Shown one piece after another: positions 10,620 through 21,100 of a DNA stretch of 64,000 nucleotides. Source of the stretch: an uncultured Psychroflexus sp. (GTDB lineage: Bacteria; Bacteroidota; Bacteroidia; Flavobacteriales; Flavobacteriaceae); assembly GCA_913062845.1 (NCBI GenBank), contig CAJXVZ010000008.1, forward strand, positions 1 through 64,000, read 5' to 3'. Position 1 is the first letter of the stretch, and every line of letters starts with the position of its first letter. The position numbers and the translations under genes are program-made. A model generated the notes under the pieces. It was not told the origin of the DNA and did not search any database. It saw nothing but the letters and a program-made list of their open reading frames with translations.

Positions 10620-11186
10620 CTAAAAATTATAAATATTGTTAGGCGTAATTACATAATCCAAAGCAATATCATGTTGGTCTATTTCCAGATCTTCTCTTAA
10701 AGCTTCAAAAAATGAAAGACCAACTTTCAAGACTGTCGATTTACATTGATTAAGAAACCGATCATAAAAGCCTTGCCCGTATCCAATTCGATGTCCGTTA
10801 TTATCAAAAGCAAGTAAAGGCACAAACACCACATCAATCTTGGTTACATTAACTTCTAGTCCATCCTGTGGTTCAGGAATACCAAATTTATTTTCTTTTA
10901 GTGGTGTAGAATCGGTGAGTAGAAAGTGACTTAAACTATGTGATTTAAAATCACTTTTACTGATGATGACCTGTTTGTCCTTGCCCTGAAGCACATGTAG
11001 CAAAAGGTCTGTGTCAACCTCTTTTTGATGTTTTATACTTAGAAATAAATGAAAATAAGTTTTATCCCAAATGGGTAAATTAAGACACTGATTGGCTATA
11101 GCGATGCTTTTTTCTTCGATTTGAAGATCATTTAGCTTTTGGCGTTTTTGTTTATAAATTGTCCTGATATCTTCCTTAGTCATCAT
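10620..11186 (-). CDS. 5-formyltetrahydrofolate cyclo-ligase
   Basis: '[18 protein letters not shown]', 'VFVPLLAFDNNGHRIGYGQGFYDRFL' signature. ATG at 11186 is preferred over the longer ORF. Confidence 0.92.
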   Translation of the reverse strand: MMTKEDIRTIYKQKRQKLNDLQIEEKSIAIANQCLNLPIWDKTYFHLFLSIKHQKEVDTDLLLHVLQGKDKQVIISKSDFKSHSLSHFLLTDSTPLKENKFGIPEPQDGLEVNVTKIDVVFVPLLAFDNNGHRIGYGQGFYDRFLNQCKSTVLKVGLSFFEALREDLEIDQHDIALDYVITPNNIYNF

Positions 11187-12159
11187 CTGTTGAAATATGA
11201 AACAGGGCGTCGCCCTGATATACCATTGGTGATTGGTTGACGTTAATGATGTGGCCGGCACTTCTGGATTTCATGACGTGCTTAAAACTGCCGTAAGGGT
11301 CTGTGATTACGGCTAGAACTTCTTTTTTTTCAACCCATTGGCCAATTTCAACTTTTAAATGTAAAAGTCCACTGTATTTGGCGCGTAGCCATTTGGTTTT
11401 CTCAATAAAAACTGTAGACTTCACCGCTTTTGGAGGATCAAATTCTGCTTTTAGCATGCCCAGGTGTTTCAATACACGTCTTAATCCATCAAGCCCGTGT
11501 TTGGTTATCCCAGGATCGTTATCTGAAGATTTGCCTCCTTCATATAATAATATCGGTATATTAAGATTTTTACAGGTTGTTCTGAATGAACTTTTCAGGT
11601 TTGAAGAAAAGACTGTAAATGGCGCATTAAAGACTTCGGCAAGGTTTTTAAGTTGGTCATCACCTTTCACAATACGTGTCTGTGCCGCGTTAAACCTCTT
11701 GGCGCCGCCGGTATGAAAATCTATAACATAATCTACAGCCGGTAGAATTTCATTGGTGAGTTGATAAGCAAACCTGCTGGCTAATGGTCCTTTTTTAGTG
11801 CCGGGAAATATTCTGTTTAAGTCTCTGCCGTCCGGAAACTCTCTCTGCATATTAAGAAATCCAAAGACATTGAGTACGGGAATGCAGATGATAGTTCCTT
11901 TAAGCGGTCTGTTCATCTTTCTGGCCAGGAACTGGCGAACGATTTCTACGCCGTTTATTTCATCACCGTGAATTCCTGCTGTGATAAGGACAACTGGTCC
12001 GGGTTTTTTTGACCGTTCAATGATTACAGGAACTTCAACAGCAGATGTGGTAAAGAGTTTGGCTGTATGAAGATTTAACCTTTTGTGTTGCCCTGGGAAC
12101 ACCTCTTCATCCAGAATACGCAAGACATTTTTATCATCTATAAATGGCTTATCAGACAT
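11176..12159 (-). CDS. Succinylglutamate desuccinylase/aspartoacylase family protein
   Basis: '[23 protein letters not shown]', 'RDLNRIFPG', 'VIDFHTGG' zinc carboxypeptidase-like motifs. Confidence 0.92.
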   Translation of the reverse strand: MSDKPFIDDKNVLRILDEEVFPGQHKRLNLHTAKLFTTSAVEVPVIIERSKKPGPVVLITAGIHGDEINGVEIVRQFLARKMNRPLKGTIICIPVLNVFGFLNMQREFPDGRDLNRIFPGTKKGPLASRFAYQLTNEILPAVDYVIDFHTGGAKRFNAAQTRIVKGDDQLKNLAEVFNAPFTVFSSNLKSSFRTTCKNLNIPILLYEGGKSSDNDPGITKHGLDGLRRVLKHLGMLKAEFDPPKAVKSTVFIEKTKWLRAKYSGLLHLKVEIGQWVEKKEVLAVITDPYGSFKHVMKSRSAGHIINVNQSPMVYQGDALFHISTDDD

Positions 12160-13033
12160 TCTTTTCGATGTATTGTACGATTTTTCGGGCGATGTCCTTA
12201 CCGGTAGCTTTTTCTATGCCTTCCAGACCCGGTGATGAATTTACTTCCAGAATCAACGGACCGCGATCACTTTGTAACATGTCAACACCGGCAACACCAA
12301 GCCTCATGGCCTTAGCTGCTTTTATGGCTGCAATTTCTTCCTCATCCGTAAGTTCTATAACCTCTGCCGAACCACCCTGATGGAGATTAGACCTGAATTC
12401 ACCTTCTTTGCTTTGACGCTTCATAGCACCAACAACGTGGCCGTCTATTACAAATACACGGATATCAGCACCTTTGGCTTCCTTTATGAACTCCTGAACA
12501 ATTACCCTCGCCTGCAGTCCGTTAAAGGCTTCAATTACTGATTTTGCCGCAGTTTTGGTTTCAGCCAGGACTACACCCAAACCCTGAGTACCTTCCAGAA
12601 GTTTAATGACCAAAGGTGTTCCGCCAACCTGTTGGATCACACCTTCGACATCTCTGGAATAATTAGTAAAAACAGTTTTTGGTAAGCCTATTCTGGCGCG
12701 TGTCAGCACCTGCATACTTCTTAGTTTGTCCCGACTTCTTACCAGTGCTTCAGAATCTATGGTACTGAAAGCACCCATCATTTCAAATTGTCTGACTACA
12801 GCAGTGCCGTAAAAGGTTACAGAAGCGCCTATTCTTGGTATTATGGCATCTGTATCTTCGATATATTTGCCTTTGTAGTAAACATTGGGGTTACGTTTCT
12901 CAATTACCAAATCACATTTCAACGGATCTATGACCTGAACATTGTGTTTTCGCTTTTCGGCAGCTTCAACAAGTCTTCTGGTAGAGTATAATTTAGGATT
13001 TCTTGATAATATTTTGATATTCATAGATTTCAT
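12152..13033 (-). CDS. rimK: RimK-type ATP-grasp alpha-L-glutamate ligase
   Basis: '[22 protein letters not shown]', '[20 protein letters not shown]', '[20 protein letters not shown]', '[19 protein letters not shown]'. Confidence 0.93.
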   Translation of the reverse strand: MKSMNIKILSRNPKLYSTRRLVEAAEKRKHNVQVIDPLKCDLVIEKRNPNVYYKGKYIEDTDAIIPRIGASVTFYGTAVVRQFEMMGAFSTIDSEALVRSRDKLRSMQVLTRARIGLPKTVFTNYSRDVEGVIQQVGGTPLVIKLLEGTQGLGVVLAETKTAAKSVIEAFNGLQARVIVQEFIKEAKGADIRVFVIDGHVVGAMKRQSKEGEFRSNLHQGGSAEVIELTDEEEIAAIKAAKAMRLGVAGVDMLQSDRGPLILEVNSSPGLEGIEKATGKDIARKIVQYIEKNV

Positions 13034-13463
13034 TTTTATGTGATAAATCCGTTAATGAGGGATCCACAACAAATTTGGGATTTAAAAATTTACGGCCTAA
13101 AAGTACAGGAAACTTCATGTCTTTCCTGTCACTGAGTGACAACGAAATGCTATAGCTTTTTCCAAACAATCTTATTGCTGATTTTATTTCATACCTGTTC
13201 TGCGCAATTCCATTACTGCTTTTAACCCGAATTGTTTTGAAGTTTTTAAAAACATGGATATCATCACTGTATTCAGGATGTTTATCATCTAAAAAACTGC
13301 AATATAACAATCCATCGTCTTTTACTTTGATAAAGCCACAATGTATAGATGAAGTGTACGCGCCGGTGTCAACTTTCACTTCAACCTGATTAAACCCAAT
13401 ATCCGGAAAGTCGGCGATATCTTTACGCCCAATTACAATTTTGTGTTTTTGACTATACTTCAA
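12993..13463 (-). CDS. Retropepsin-like / 'ATP-dependent zinc protease' family protein (PF05618-like, RimB-like)
   Basis: '[16 protein letters not shown]' DTGA motif, '[10 protein letters not shown]'; overlaps rimK. Confidence 0.85.
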   Translation of the reverse strand: MKYSQKHKIVIGRKDIADFPDIGFNQVEVKVDTGAYTSSIHCGFIKVKDDGLLYCSFLDDKHPEYSDDIHVFKNFKTIRVKSSNGIAQNRYEIKSAIRLFGKSYSISLSLSDRKDMKFPVLLGRKFLNPKFVVDPSLTDLSHKNEIYEYQNIIKKS

Positions 13464-13465
13464 TA

Positions 13466-14896
13466 TTACTTAATTTCAGAAACTCTTAGGGTATTAACCA
13501 TTCCTTTGTCATCAATTGGCATGGCTGCCAGGTTGATAAGGAAGTCTCCCTTTTCAACATATTTACTTTTATGGGCAATTTCATTAACATCTTCTATGGT
13601 AACATCTGTACTTTCAAATTTGTCGTAATAAAAGGCATTCACGCCCCAAAGTAAACTCAACTGAGTAAGAATTACTTTATTTGATGTAAAAGCTAAAATA
13701 TGTGCTTCCGGTCTCCATGCAGAAATCTGAAATGCCGTATAACCACTATTTGTTAATGTACAAATTGCCGTGGCATCTATTTCATTGGCCATTCTTGCGG
13801 CGTGATAGCATACCGATTTTGTAATGTACCGTTTTGTCTTTATAGTTGGTGGATTATGAGGGACTTTAATAAGTTCAGAGTTTTCTACGCTTTTTATGAC
13901 CTGGCACATTTTCTGAATAACTTGTACAGGGTATTTTCCAACTGAAGTTTCGCCGCTAAGCATAACTGCATCAGCCCCATCCATAACTGAGTTTGCCACA
14001 TCATTGACTTCTGCTCTTGTAGGGGTTAGGCTATCTATCATGGTTTCCATCATTTGCGTGGCAATTATGACCGGAATTCTGGCTAGTTTTGCCTTTAAGA
14101 CCAATTGCTTTTGGATCAAAGGGACTTCCTGTGCAGGGATTTCAACACCAAGGTCACCTCGTGCGACCATAAGACCATCACAATAAGCGGCAATCTTATC
14201 GATATTTTTAACGCCTTCGGGCTTTTCAATTTTGGCTACAATTGGTATTTTATGGCTACAATTTTCTTTGATGAGTTGTTGTAATTCTTTAAGATCGCTT
14301 GCGTATCTCACAAAAGAAAGTGCAATCCAGTCCACTTCGAGTTTGCAGGCAAATTTTGCATCTTCAACATCTTTTTCTGTAAGCGCAGGCAAAGAAATTT
14401 TTGTATTAGGAAGGTTGACCCCTTTCTTTGATTTTAAGGCTCCACCTTGAATAACATTGGCTTCTACAGTATCTTTTTTGTTGGTGGACACAACCTCAAA
14501 AATCAACTTTCCATCATCCAATAGAATACGTTCGCCAGCTTTCACATCTCGAGGAAAAGCCTCGTAGTTCATATAGACCTCTTCAGCATTGCCTTCAAAT
14601 TTTTCTCCGGTTTTAAATTTTATTTTGTCTCCAGCGTTCACGACAACGCCATCCTGCATAACACCAACACGCAACTTAGGTCCTTGAAGGTCACCTAAGA
14701 TTCCGGCATTGAGGCCCAATTCTTTATTGAGTTCACGAATCATTTTTACTCTTTGTTCTACATCTTCATAATTGGCATGGGAAAAATTGATTCTAAAAAT
14801 ATTAACGCCTTCCTTTAGCATATCTCTCAAAACTTCTTTGCTTGAGGTAGCCGGTCCAAGAGTGGCGATAATTTTGGTTTTTTTGTTTGATTTCAT
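13466..14896 (-). CDS. pyk: Pyruvate kinase
   Basis: 'TKIIATLGPATSS', 'GDLGVEIPAQEVPLIQK', 'ATQMMETMIDSLTPTRAEVNDVANSVMDGADAVMLSGETSVGKYPV'. Confidence 0.97.
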   Translation of the reverse strand: MKSNKKTKIIATLGPATSSKEVLRDMLKEGVNIFRINFSHANYEDVEQRVKMIRELNKELGLNAGILGDLQGPKLRVGVMQDGVVVNAGDKIKFKTGEKFEGNAEEVYMNYEAFPRDVKAGERILLDDGKLIFEVVSTNKKDTVEANVIQGGALKSKKGVNLPNTKISLPALTEKDVEDAKFACKLEVDWIALSFVRYASDLKELQQLIKENCSHKIPIVAKIEKPEGVKNIDKIAAYCDGLMVARGDLGVEIPAQEVPLIQKQLVLKAKLARIPVIIATQMMETMIDSLTPTRAEVNDVANSVMDGADAVMLSGETSVGKYPVQVIQKMCQVIKSVENSELIKVPHNPPTIKTKRYITKSVCYHAARMANEIDATAICTLTNSGYTAFQISAWRPEAHILAFTSNKVILTQLSLLWGVNAFYYDKFESTDVTIEDVNEIAHKSKYVEKGDFLINLAAMPIDDKGMVNTLRVSEIK

Positions 14897-14916
14897 AGTA
14901 ATTTTTGTAAAATTAT

Positions 14917-15396
14917 TTAATCGAAAATTAAGTTTTTTGGATTTTTTATATCGCTATTATTAATTTCGTAGGCACTTATAATTTGAGGTATGTCATTTAA
15001 GTCATGTAACATTTTTTTTATCTTAAATCTGTCATATTCGTCTTCGATCTTTATAAAATAATCACATTGTCTATGCGAATTAATCAAATGTTTATCAATT
15101 TGTTGCGTCTCAAAATCAAAAAGTGAATTTGCAAATTTAGAATTTTGGTCAATATACTTAGATTTATTCTGAATGAAATATATTTTACAAGCAGTTTTAG
15201 CGTCAGTAAAAGAAAAAAGTGAAAAGTTGATATTAAAGCCTTTATAAATAAGTTCGATGTCTTTTTTATCTCTTTTAAATTTAGTCTTCAAATTATTGTT
15301 TATTAAAAAAACAATCTTGTAGGGTTCTATAGAGGCACTTATGCCGATAAGTTTATATTCAACATCTTCAATACTATCAAGGAGTAGTTTTCTCAT
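14917..15396 (-). CDS. IPExxxVDY family protein
   Basis: 159 aa; position between pyk and rnc as in Flavobacteriia; N-terminal 'EDVEYKLIGISASIEPYKIVFLINNNL'. Confidence 0.7.
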   Translation of the reverse strand: MRKLLLDSIEDVEYKLIGISASIEPYKIVFLINNNLKTKFKRDKKDIELIYKGFNINFSLFSFTDAKTACKIYFIQNKSKYIDQNSKFANSLFDFETQQIDKHLINSHRQCDYFIKIEDEYDRFKIKKMLHDLNDIPQIISAYEINNSDIKNPKNLIFD

Positions 15397-15514
15397 CGCG
15401 TAAAATTAAGTATTGTAAATGATTAAGGTATTATGAACACGTTAATTTATTAAAACAAAAAATTTTTAAATATTGACAAGCAGTAAGTTATGCTTTTTTT
15501 GCCCTTTGGAGATA

Positions 15515-16255
15515 TCAATCAATGATTTTGTCCTGAAGTGCGTAATAGGCTCTTCTGCACACCTTTTCTTCTGCTTTTTTCTTTGAAGTTTCTCTTGCTT
15601 TGGCCATGATTTGTCCATTTAAGACAAAAGACATGGCAAAATATTTTTGCCCGTTTTCTTTCAGGCCTGTATCAATACATTCCTTTATATCGTAATTGAA
15701 TTTGTTTTTTTGGCACCATTCAATCATGTAGCTTTTGTAGCTAATAACTTTATTTTCAAGTTCTTCTATATCAATAAACGGAATAATAATTTTTTCGGCT
15801 ACAAACTTTTCGCATTTTTTGTAGCCTTGATCAATATATATGGCGGCAATAAGAGCCTCCAAAAGGTTTCCATAAATGTTATCGCTAAAATGCTCTTTTT
15901 TTACCTGAGACTCTAAGAATTCAAGTAATTTGAAAGATTTACCGATCTTATTCAGGTTATTGCGGCTTACAGCTTTGGCTCTCATCTTAGTGAGGTAGCC
16001 TTCGTCGCCTTGTGGTGATTGTTTAAACAGGTGAGTAGAAATGATAGAGTCTAACAAGGCATCACCTAAAAATTCTAACCTTTCATAATTGATATCATTA
16101 CCAAATTTATCTTTCAGGTTCATTGACCTATGCGTGAAAACACTTTTGTAAAGGCTAACATTTTTAACCTTAAACCCCAATACCTCATACAAATTATATA
16201 AAAAACTCCCGTCCTTTTTGGAACGGGAGCTAAAAATATCTTCAATAAATTTCAT
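15515..16255 (-). CDS. rnc: Ribonuclease III
   Basis: 'NYERLEFLGDALLDSIIS', 'GNLLEALIAAIYIDQGY', C-terminal dsRBD. Confidence 0.95.
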   Translation of the reverse strand: MKFIEDIFSSRSKKDGSFLYNLYEVLGFKVKNVSLYKSVFTHRSMNLKDKFGNDINYERLEFLGDALLDSIISTHLFKQSPQGDEGYLTKMRAKAVSRNNLNKIGKSFKLLEFLESQVKKEHFSDNIYGNLLEALIAAIYIDQGYKKCEKFVAEKIIIPFIDIEELENKVISYKSYMIEWCQKNKFNYDIKECIDTGLKENGQKYFAMSFVLNGQIMAKARETSKKKAEEKVCRRAYYALQDKIID

Positions 16256-16270
16256 GAAATATATATAGTA

Positions 16271-17524
16271 TTAGGCGTCCACAGATTTAAAAACAACGCA
16301 TGCATTATGACCTCCAAAACCAAAAGTGTTGCTCATTGCAATATTCACTTTTCTTTTTTGTGCCTTGTTGAGCGTTAGATTTAATTCCGGATCAATATTT
16401 TCATCAAATGTCTCATGATTTATGGTTGGTGGTACAAGGCTGTGTTCCAATGCTAAAATTGAAGCGATAGCTTCAATAGCACCGGCGGCACCTAAAAGGT
16501 GACCTGTCATAGACTTAGTTGAGTTAATATTGATATTTTTGGCATGATCCCCGAAAACCTCTTTTATGGCTTTTAGCTCTGCAACATCACCAAGCGGAGT
16601 AGAAGTACCATGTGTATTAATGGCATCTACATCTTCCGGGTTAAGGCCTGCATTTCTAAGGCAATTGTTCATAACTGCAACCACACCTTTGCCATCCGGA
16701 TGAGGAGCAGTCATGTGATAGGCATCAGATGATAAACCTCCGCCAATAACCTCGGCGTAAATTTTTGCACCTCTTGCTTTTGCATGTTCGTATTCCTCAA
16801 GAATAAGCGCACCTGCACCTTCTCCCAAAACAAATCCATCACGTGTAGCATCAAAGGGTCTAGATGCTGTCTCCGGACTATCATTTCTGGTAGATAAGGC
16901 ATGCATAGCATTAAAACCGCCCATACCGGCTTCTGTTACAGCAGCTTCACTGCCACCGGTTACAATGATATCACTGTAACCCATTCTGATATAGTTGAGA
17001 GCGTCAATTATGGCATTTGCCGATGAAGCACATGCTGAAACCGTTGTGTAATTTGGCCCCATAAAGCCGTGCTTAATGGAGATGTTACCTGGAGCTATGT
17101 CTGCAATCATTTTTGGAATAAAAAACGGATTGAATCGAGGTGTTCCATCGCCTTTGGCGTAATTGATGACCTCATTCTGAAAAGTTTCCAAACCACCAAT
17201 TCCTGCACCCCAAATAACACCAACACGGTATTTGTCAACAGTTTCTAAATCAATTTTGGAATCTGATATAGCCTCATCAGAGGCAACCATAGCGTATTGT
17301 GCAAATCTATCCAACCTGCGAACCTCCTTTCTGTCAAAATAGTCTTCTGCATTGAAATTTTTTAATTCACATGCAAATTTGGTTTTGAATTTCTCGGTAT
17401 CGTAGTATGTGATAGGAGCAGAGCCACTCTTGCCAGTGGACAAACCTTCCCAATATTCCCGGATGTTATTTCCAATTGGCGTAAGTGCTCCCAAGCCTGT
17501 TACAACAACGCGCTTTAATTCCAT
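16271..17524 (-). CDS. fabF: Beta-ketoacyl-ACP synthase II
   Basis: 'VVVTGLGALTPIGNN', 'SACASSANAI', 'NTHGTSTPLGD', 'SMTGHLLGAAGAIEAI'. Confidence 0.97.
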   Translation of the reverse strand: MELKRVVVTGLGALTPIGNNIREYWEGLSTGKSGSAPITYYDTEKFKTKFACELKNFNAEDYFDRKEVRRLDRFAQYAMVASDEAISDSKIDLETVDKYRVGVIWGAGIGGLETFQNEVINYAKGDGTPRFNPFFIPKMIADIAPGNISIKHGFMGPNYTTVSACASSANAIIDALNYIRMGYSDIIVTGGSEAAVTEAGMGGFNAMHALSTRNDSPETASRPFDATRDGFVLGEGAGALILEEYEHAKARGAKIYAEVIGGGLSSDAYHMTAPHPDGKGVVAVMNNCLRNAGLNPEDVDAINTHGTSTPLGDVAELKAIKEVFGDHAKNININSTKSMTGHLLGAAGAIEAIASILALEHSLVPPTINHETFDENIDPELNLTLNKAQKRKVNIAMSNTFGFGGHNACVVFKSVDA

Positions 17525-17534
17525 GAATTTATAT

Positions 17535-17768
17535 TTATTTTGCGTCTTCTATGTAAGAAATCGCCTGACCAACTGTAGAAATGTTTTCTGCCTGGTCGTC
17601 TGGGATCTGAATATCAAATTCTTTTTCAAATTCCATGATTAATTCTACGGTGTCTAATGAGTCGGCACCTAAATCGTTTGTGAAACTTGCCTCGTTTACA
17701 ACTTCATTCTCGTCTACGCCTAGTTTGTCAACGATAATGGCTTTTACTCTTGATGCAATGTCTGACAT
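17535..17768 (-). CDS. acpP: Acyl carrier protein
   Basis: '[28 protein letters not shown]' phosphopantetheine site. Confidence 0.97.
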   Translation of the reverse strand: MSDIASRVKAIIVDKLGVDENEVVNEASFTNDLGADSLDTVELIMEFEKEFDIQIPDDQAENISTVGQAISYIEDAK

Positions 17769-17889
17769 AATTAATTTGTTTTAAAGTTTATTGAGGGCAA
17801 AAATAAGAAACTTTGCCGTATTTCAAATTTTAATTTCAAAAATGTAAAAACTAACTTATGATATAGTGGATTGATTACATATTTATAAA

Positions 17890-18513
17890 TTGCAAAATAC
17901 AAAAAAAAATATATTCCTAAAAGTGAAAAATAATTCCCCTGTATCTCTTGTTTTGTTTGCGTCGGGTAATGGTTCCAACGTTTTGAACATAATCAATTAT
18001 TTCAAGTCTATACCTGAAATCAATGTTTCAGCAGTCTTCTGTAACAACAAAGACGCAAAAGTTATCGCCAAATCCAAAAAAGAAGGTATCGAAGTTTTTG
18101 TATTCAATAAAAAAGAGCTTGCAGAAAAAGATACTGTTCTCGATAAGCTAAGGTATTATTCAACAGATTTTATAGTATTAGCGGGGTTTTTGCTTAAGAT
18201 TCCTGATAAAATCATAAACACATATCCGAACAGGATTTTAAATATCCATCCTGCTTTGCTTCCAAAGTACGGTGGTAAAGGGATGTATGGGATGCATGTG
18301 CATCGCGCCGTTGTTGAGAACTGTGAACCCGAATCTGGGATAAGTATACACTACGTTAATGAACATTATGATGAAGGTGCAATTATTTTTCAGGCTAAAT
18401 GTCAGGTATTAAAAACAGATACGGCCGAAGATGTAGCCGCAAAAATTCACGATTTGGAAATGCAGCACTTTCCTGAAGTCATCCACGGTGTTCTTCAAAA
18501 AACAAGAAGTTAG
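17890..18513 (+). CDS. purN: Phosphoribosylglycinamide formyltransferase
   Basis: 'LFASGNGSNVLNI', 'ILNIHPALLPKYGGKGMYGMHVHRAV', 'GISIHYVNEHYDEGAIIFQ'; TTG start in the ORF track. Confidence 0.93.
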   Translation: MQNTKKNIFLKVKNNSPVSLVLFASGNGSNVLNIINYFKSIPEINVSAVFCNNKDAKVIAKSKKEGIEVFVFNKKELAEKDTVLDKLRYYSTDFIVLAGFLLKIPDKIINTYPNRILNIHPALLPKYGGKGMYGMHVHRAVVENCEPESGISIHYVNEHYDEGAIIFQAKCQVLKTDTAEDVAAKIHDLEMQHFPEVIHGVLQKTRS

Positions 18514-18534
18514 TTCCGGGTTGCTTATAAAATT

Positions 18535-19668
18535 TTAGCGTTTTACTAATTTTCCGGCTTTCCAGATCATTTCAATCTTCTTGATGTCATGAATATCCTG
18601 AGATGGATCTCCATCAATTAAAAGTAAATCGGCCAGGTATCCCGGCTTAATGTACCCCATTTTATCCAAATTAAAGGCAAGTGCAACATTGCTTGTAGCT
18701 GTTTTTAGAATTTCAATTTCAGACATGCCAGCTTCTTTGAATAGAAACAGTTCTTCGTATAAATCGGTACCGTAATTTATATTAAGATTTGGAGGATCAG
18801 TTCCTGCGAGAATCGGGATTTTAGCATCGTGTAGCTTTTTTATTTCGGTCAATAACTCTGCTTTTGACAGGAAATCTTCACTTTTATCGCCCATAGCTTC
18901 AAAGGCTTTAAGTGTAGTCAATAAGGTTGGTATGATAAAAAACGTTTTGTTATCTGAAAGTTGATTAAGTTTTTGAAGGGGAATTAATTCATCCCACCAG
19001 ATATGTACCAATGCATCTGCATTATTCTCCAAAACCTGAATGGCATCTTTAAGTCTGCTGATATGCACCACAGCTTTGAGATTTGCCTTATGGCTTTCTT
19101 CAATTATAGCTGCAACTGTTTCCTGAGAAAGTGTTTCCCGATAAGGTTCAACTATGATTTTAATGTAGTCTACATTGGAGGCTTTTCGTTCAGCAACAAA
19201 TTTTTTGGCGTCCTCAGGTTTTTCAAGAGTAGGTACTGCAAAACCAAACTGCGTACCATGTCCGCCAGGCGCTGTTGCCGCAAATCCGGCTACATAATAT
19301 CTCGCGTAATTGGTAGAGTCTTTGAGCATTCTCATGCTATGCTGAAAATTTTCCAGACCATGCATGTCCATAACATTTACAACACCAGCCTTCACGGCCT
19401 GATTTAGAGATGCAGGAGCCCATGCATGCACATGCGCATTTGATAATCCCGGTATAAGGGTTTTGCCTGCACCGTCTATGACATCTAGGGTCTCGTCTTC
19501 GTGCAAACCCTGACCAATTTCAGTGATGAAACGTCCCTCTATTTTTACATCGGTTTTTGTTATAATGTTGTTGCCGTCAAAAACTTTTACATTTTTTATG
19601 ATAAAGCTTTCCTGAGCAAACAGTTGTAAGCTAAGCAGCAGACTTATGATGATAGTGATAGATTTCAT
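18535..19668 (-). CDS. Amidohydrolase family protein (secreted)
   Basis: Signal peptide 'LLLSLQLFAQ'; 'KTLIPGLSNAHVHAW', 'ILAGTDPPN', 'PGYLADLLLIDGDP'. Confidence 0.9.
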   Translation of the reverse strand: MKSITIIISLLLSLQLFAQESFIIKNVKVFDGNNIITKTDVKIEGRFITEIGQGLHEDETLDVIDGAGKTLIPGLSNAHVHAWAPASLNQAVKAGVVNVMDMHGLENFQHSMRMLKDSTNYARYYVAGFAATAPGGHGTQFGFAVPTLEKPEDAKKFVAERKASNVDYIKIIVEPYRETLSQETVAAIIEESHKANLKAVVHISRLKDAIQVLENNADALVHIWWDELIPLQKLNQLSDNKTFFIIPTLLTTLKAFEAMGDKSEDFLSKAELLTEIKKLHDAKIPILAGTDPPNLNINYGTDLYEELFLFKEAGMSEIEILKTATSNVALAFNLDKMGYIKPGYLADLLLIDGDPSQDIHDIKKIEMIWKAGKLVKR

Positions 19669-19712
19669 GTGGGTATTTTTTCAAAGTTAATTGAATTCTG
19701 TTAAAAACTACA

Positions 19713-20309
19713 CTAGCCTTCAGATCTCATTATTTCTTTGATCTTTTTCTCCTCCCATTTTTTACCCAAAAACAGGTCTTCACCAAATACACCTATAGCA
19801 TGCGCAATTAGCCCAGTTCCCCAAAATAACGGGGTAGAAAGTGCACTAAAACTGAATAAATCTACATTTGTATTCCACACAATAGTAGACACAATAAATG
19901 CATTTATCAATAAATAAGCAGCAAAATGACTGTGAAAACCTTTGATGCTATCTACTTTCTTTTTGGCATTCAGGTAAGACTGATGACTTTCTTCTTCTGT
20001 TGGATTTAAATGATTTTCTTCCATCATCAGTTTTTCAATTTTTTGCTGTTCCCACTTTTTCCCGTAAATGATATTGACATCAAAGACATAAAGCGCTTTT
20101 ACGGCGACACCAAGTCCCCATCCGATGAGCGGAAACCAAAACCATTGAAATTCGGTTCCAGAATATTCATACCAAATATAAAATATTCCCAGGTTCACAA
20201 AAACATAGATGATCAGGCTGTTGTAAAATGATTTTAATTCTTTTACATCTTCTTTTGCTTTTTGATAAGCTTTAAGATTTACGGGAGTTTTTGAATTTGA
20301 ATTATCCAT
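19713..20309 (-). CDS. 2TM domain-containing protein (two tandem copies)
   Basis: Two repeats of 'Y.nAkKKVdsikGFhSHfAaYllINafi...W..GtGliaHaigvFg...gKkWEekKIkEIM'. Confidence 0.85.
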   Translation of the reverse strand: MDNSNSKTPVNLKAYQKAKEDVKELKSFYNSLIIYVFVNLGIFYIWYEYSGTEFQWFWFPLIGWGLGVAVKALYVFDVNIIYGKKWEQQKIEKLMMEENHLNPTEEESHQSYLNAKKKVDSIKGFHSHFAAYLLINAFIVSTIVWNTNVDLFSFSALSTPLFWGTGLIAHAIGVFGEDLFLGKKWEEKKIKEIMRSEG

Positions 20310-20426
20310 AGCTAAAAATATTTATTATTATTGAATCAAATTTCCAGGAATAGAATGGATTTTAAAAATACAATTTGCTGAATTGTAGAATTATATTGAT
20401 GAAATGTAAATTAAAGAAAATGCCAA

Positions 20427-21050
20427 ATGGCTAAAAAGCAAAAATATTATGTGGTTTGGGACGGACATAATCCCGGGATATACAAAACCTGGGATGAATG
20501 TAAACTACAGATTAAAAATTATTCTCAGGCTAAATATAAATCCTTTCCAAATCACGCAACGGCTGAAAATGCTTTCAATATGGGATTTTACGAGTTTCAA
20601 AAGTTGAAAAAACACAAGTTTATTAAACCGGAAATCCCGAATGCTGTAAACCGAAACTCGATCTGCGTTGATGCTGCTTCCAGCGGAAACCCCGGAATTA
20701 TGGAATATCGTGGTGTAGATACACAAAGCGGTAAAGTGCTGTTTCACAAAGGTCCTTTTCAACAGTCCACCAACAATGTAGGTGAATTTTTAGCTTTAGT
20801 TCACGGTTTGGCTTTTTTAAAACAGCATAAAAGCAACAAGCTTATATATTCAGATTCCAGAACGGCTATGAGTTGGGTCAGGAAAAGACATGCCAAGACC
20901 AGCCTGAAGCAAAGCTCCAAAAATGCTGAAGTTTTTGAACTCATAAAACGAGCTGAAGAATGGTTAAAGCAAAATACCTACAAGACTGAAATTTTGAAGT
21001 GGGATACAAAGGTCTGGGGTGAAATTCCGGCTGATTTTGGCAGGAAATAA
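20427..21050 (+). CDS. Ribonuclease H1 with N-terminal viroplasmin (caulimovirus VI-like) domain
   Basis: 'KKQKYYVVWDGHNPGIYKTWDECKLQIKNYSQAKYKSF' viroplasmin motif; 'ICVDAASSGNPGIMEYRGVD', 'TNNVGEFLALVHGLAFL', 'IYSDSRTAMSWV'. Confidence 0.92.
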   Translation: MAKKQKYYVVWDGHNPGIYKTWDECKLQIKNYSQAKYKSFPNHATAENAFNMGFYEFQKLKKHKFIKPEIPNAVNRNSICVDAASSGNPGIMEYRGVDTQSGKVLFHKGPFQQSTNNVGEFLALVHGLAFLKQHKSNKLIYSDSRTAMSWVRKRHAKTSLKQSSKNAEVFELIKRAEEWLKQNTYKTEILKWDTKVWGEIPADFGRK

Positions 21051-21100
21051 TTCAGAATTTAAAACCAAATATAATGTATTTTAAGTGAAGCCTTATATTT

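Noticed and set aside
11303-11716. 137-aa plus-strand ORF opposite the aspartoacylase-family gene
   Set aside because: Shadow ORF; the conserved protein is on the opposite strand.
19003-19407. 134-aa plus-strand ORF opposite the amidohydrolase
   Set aside because: Shadow ORF with low-complexity translation and no family features.
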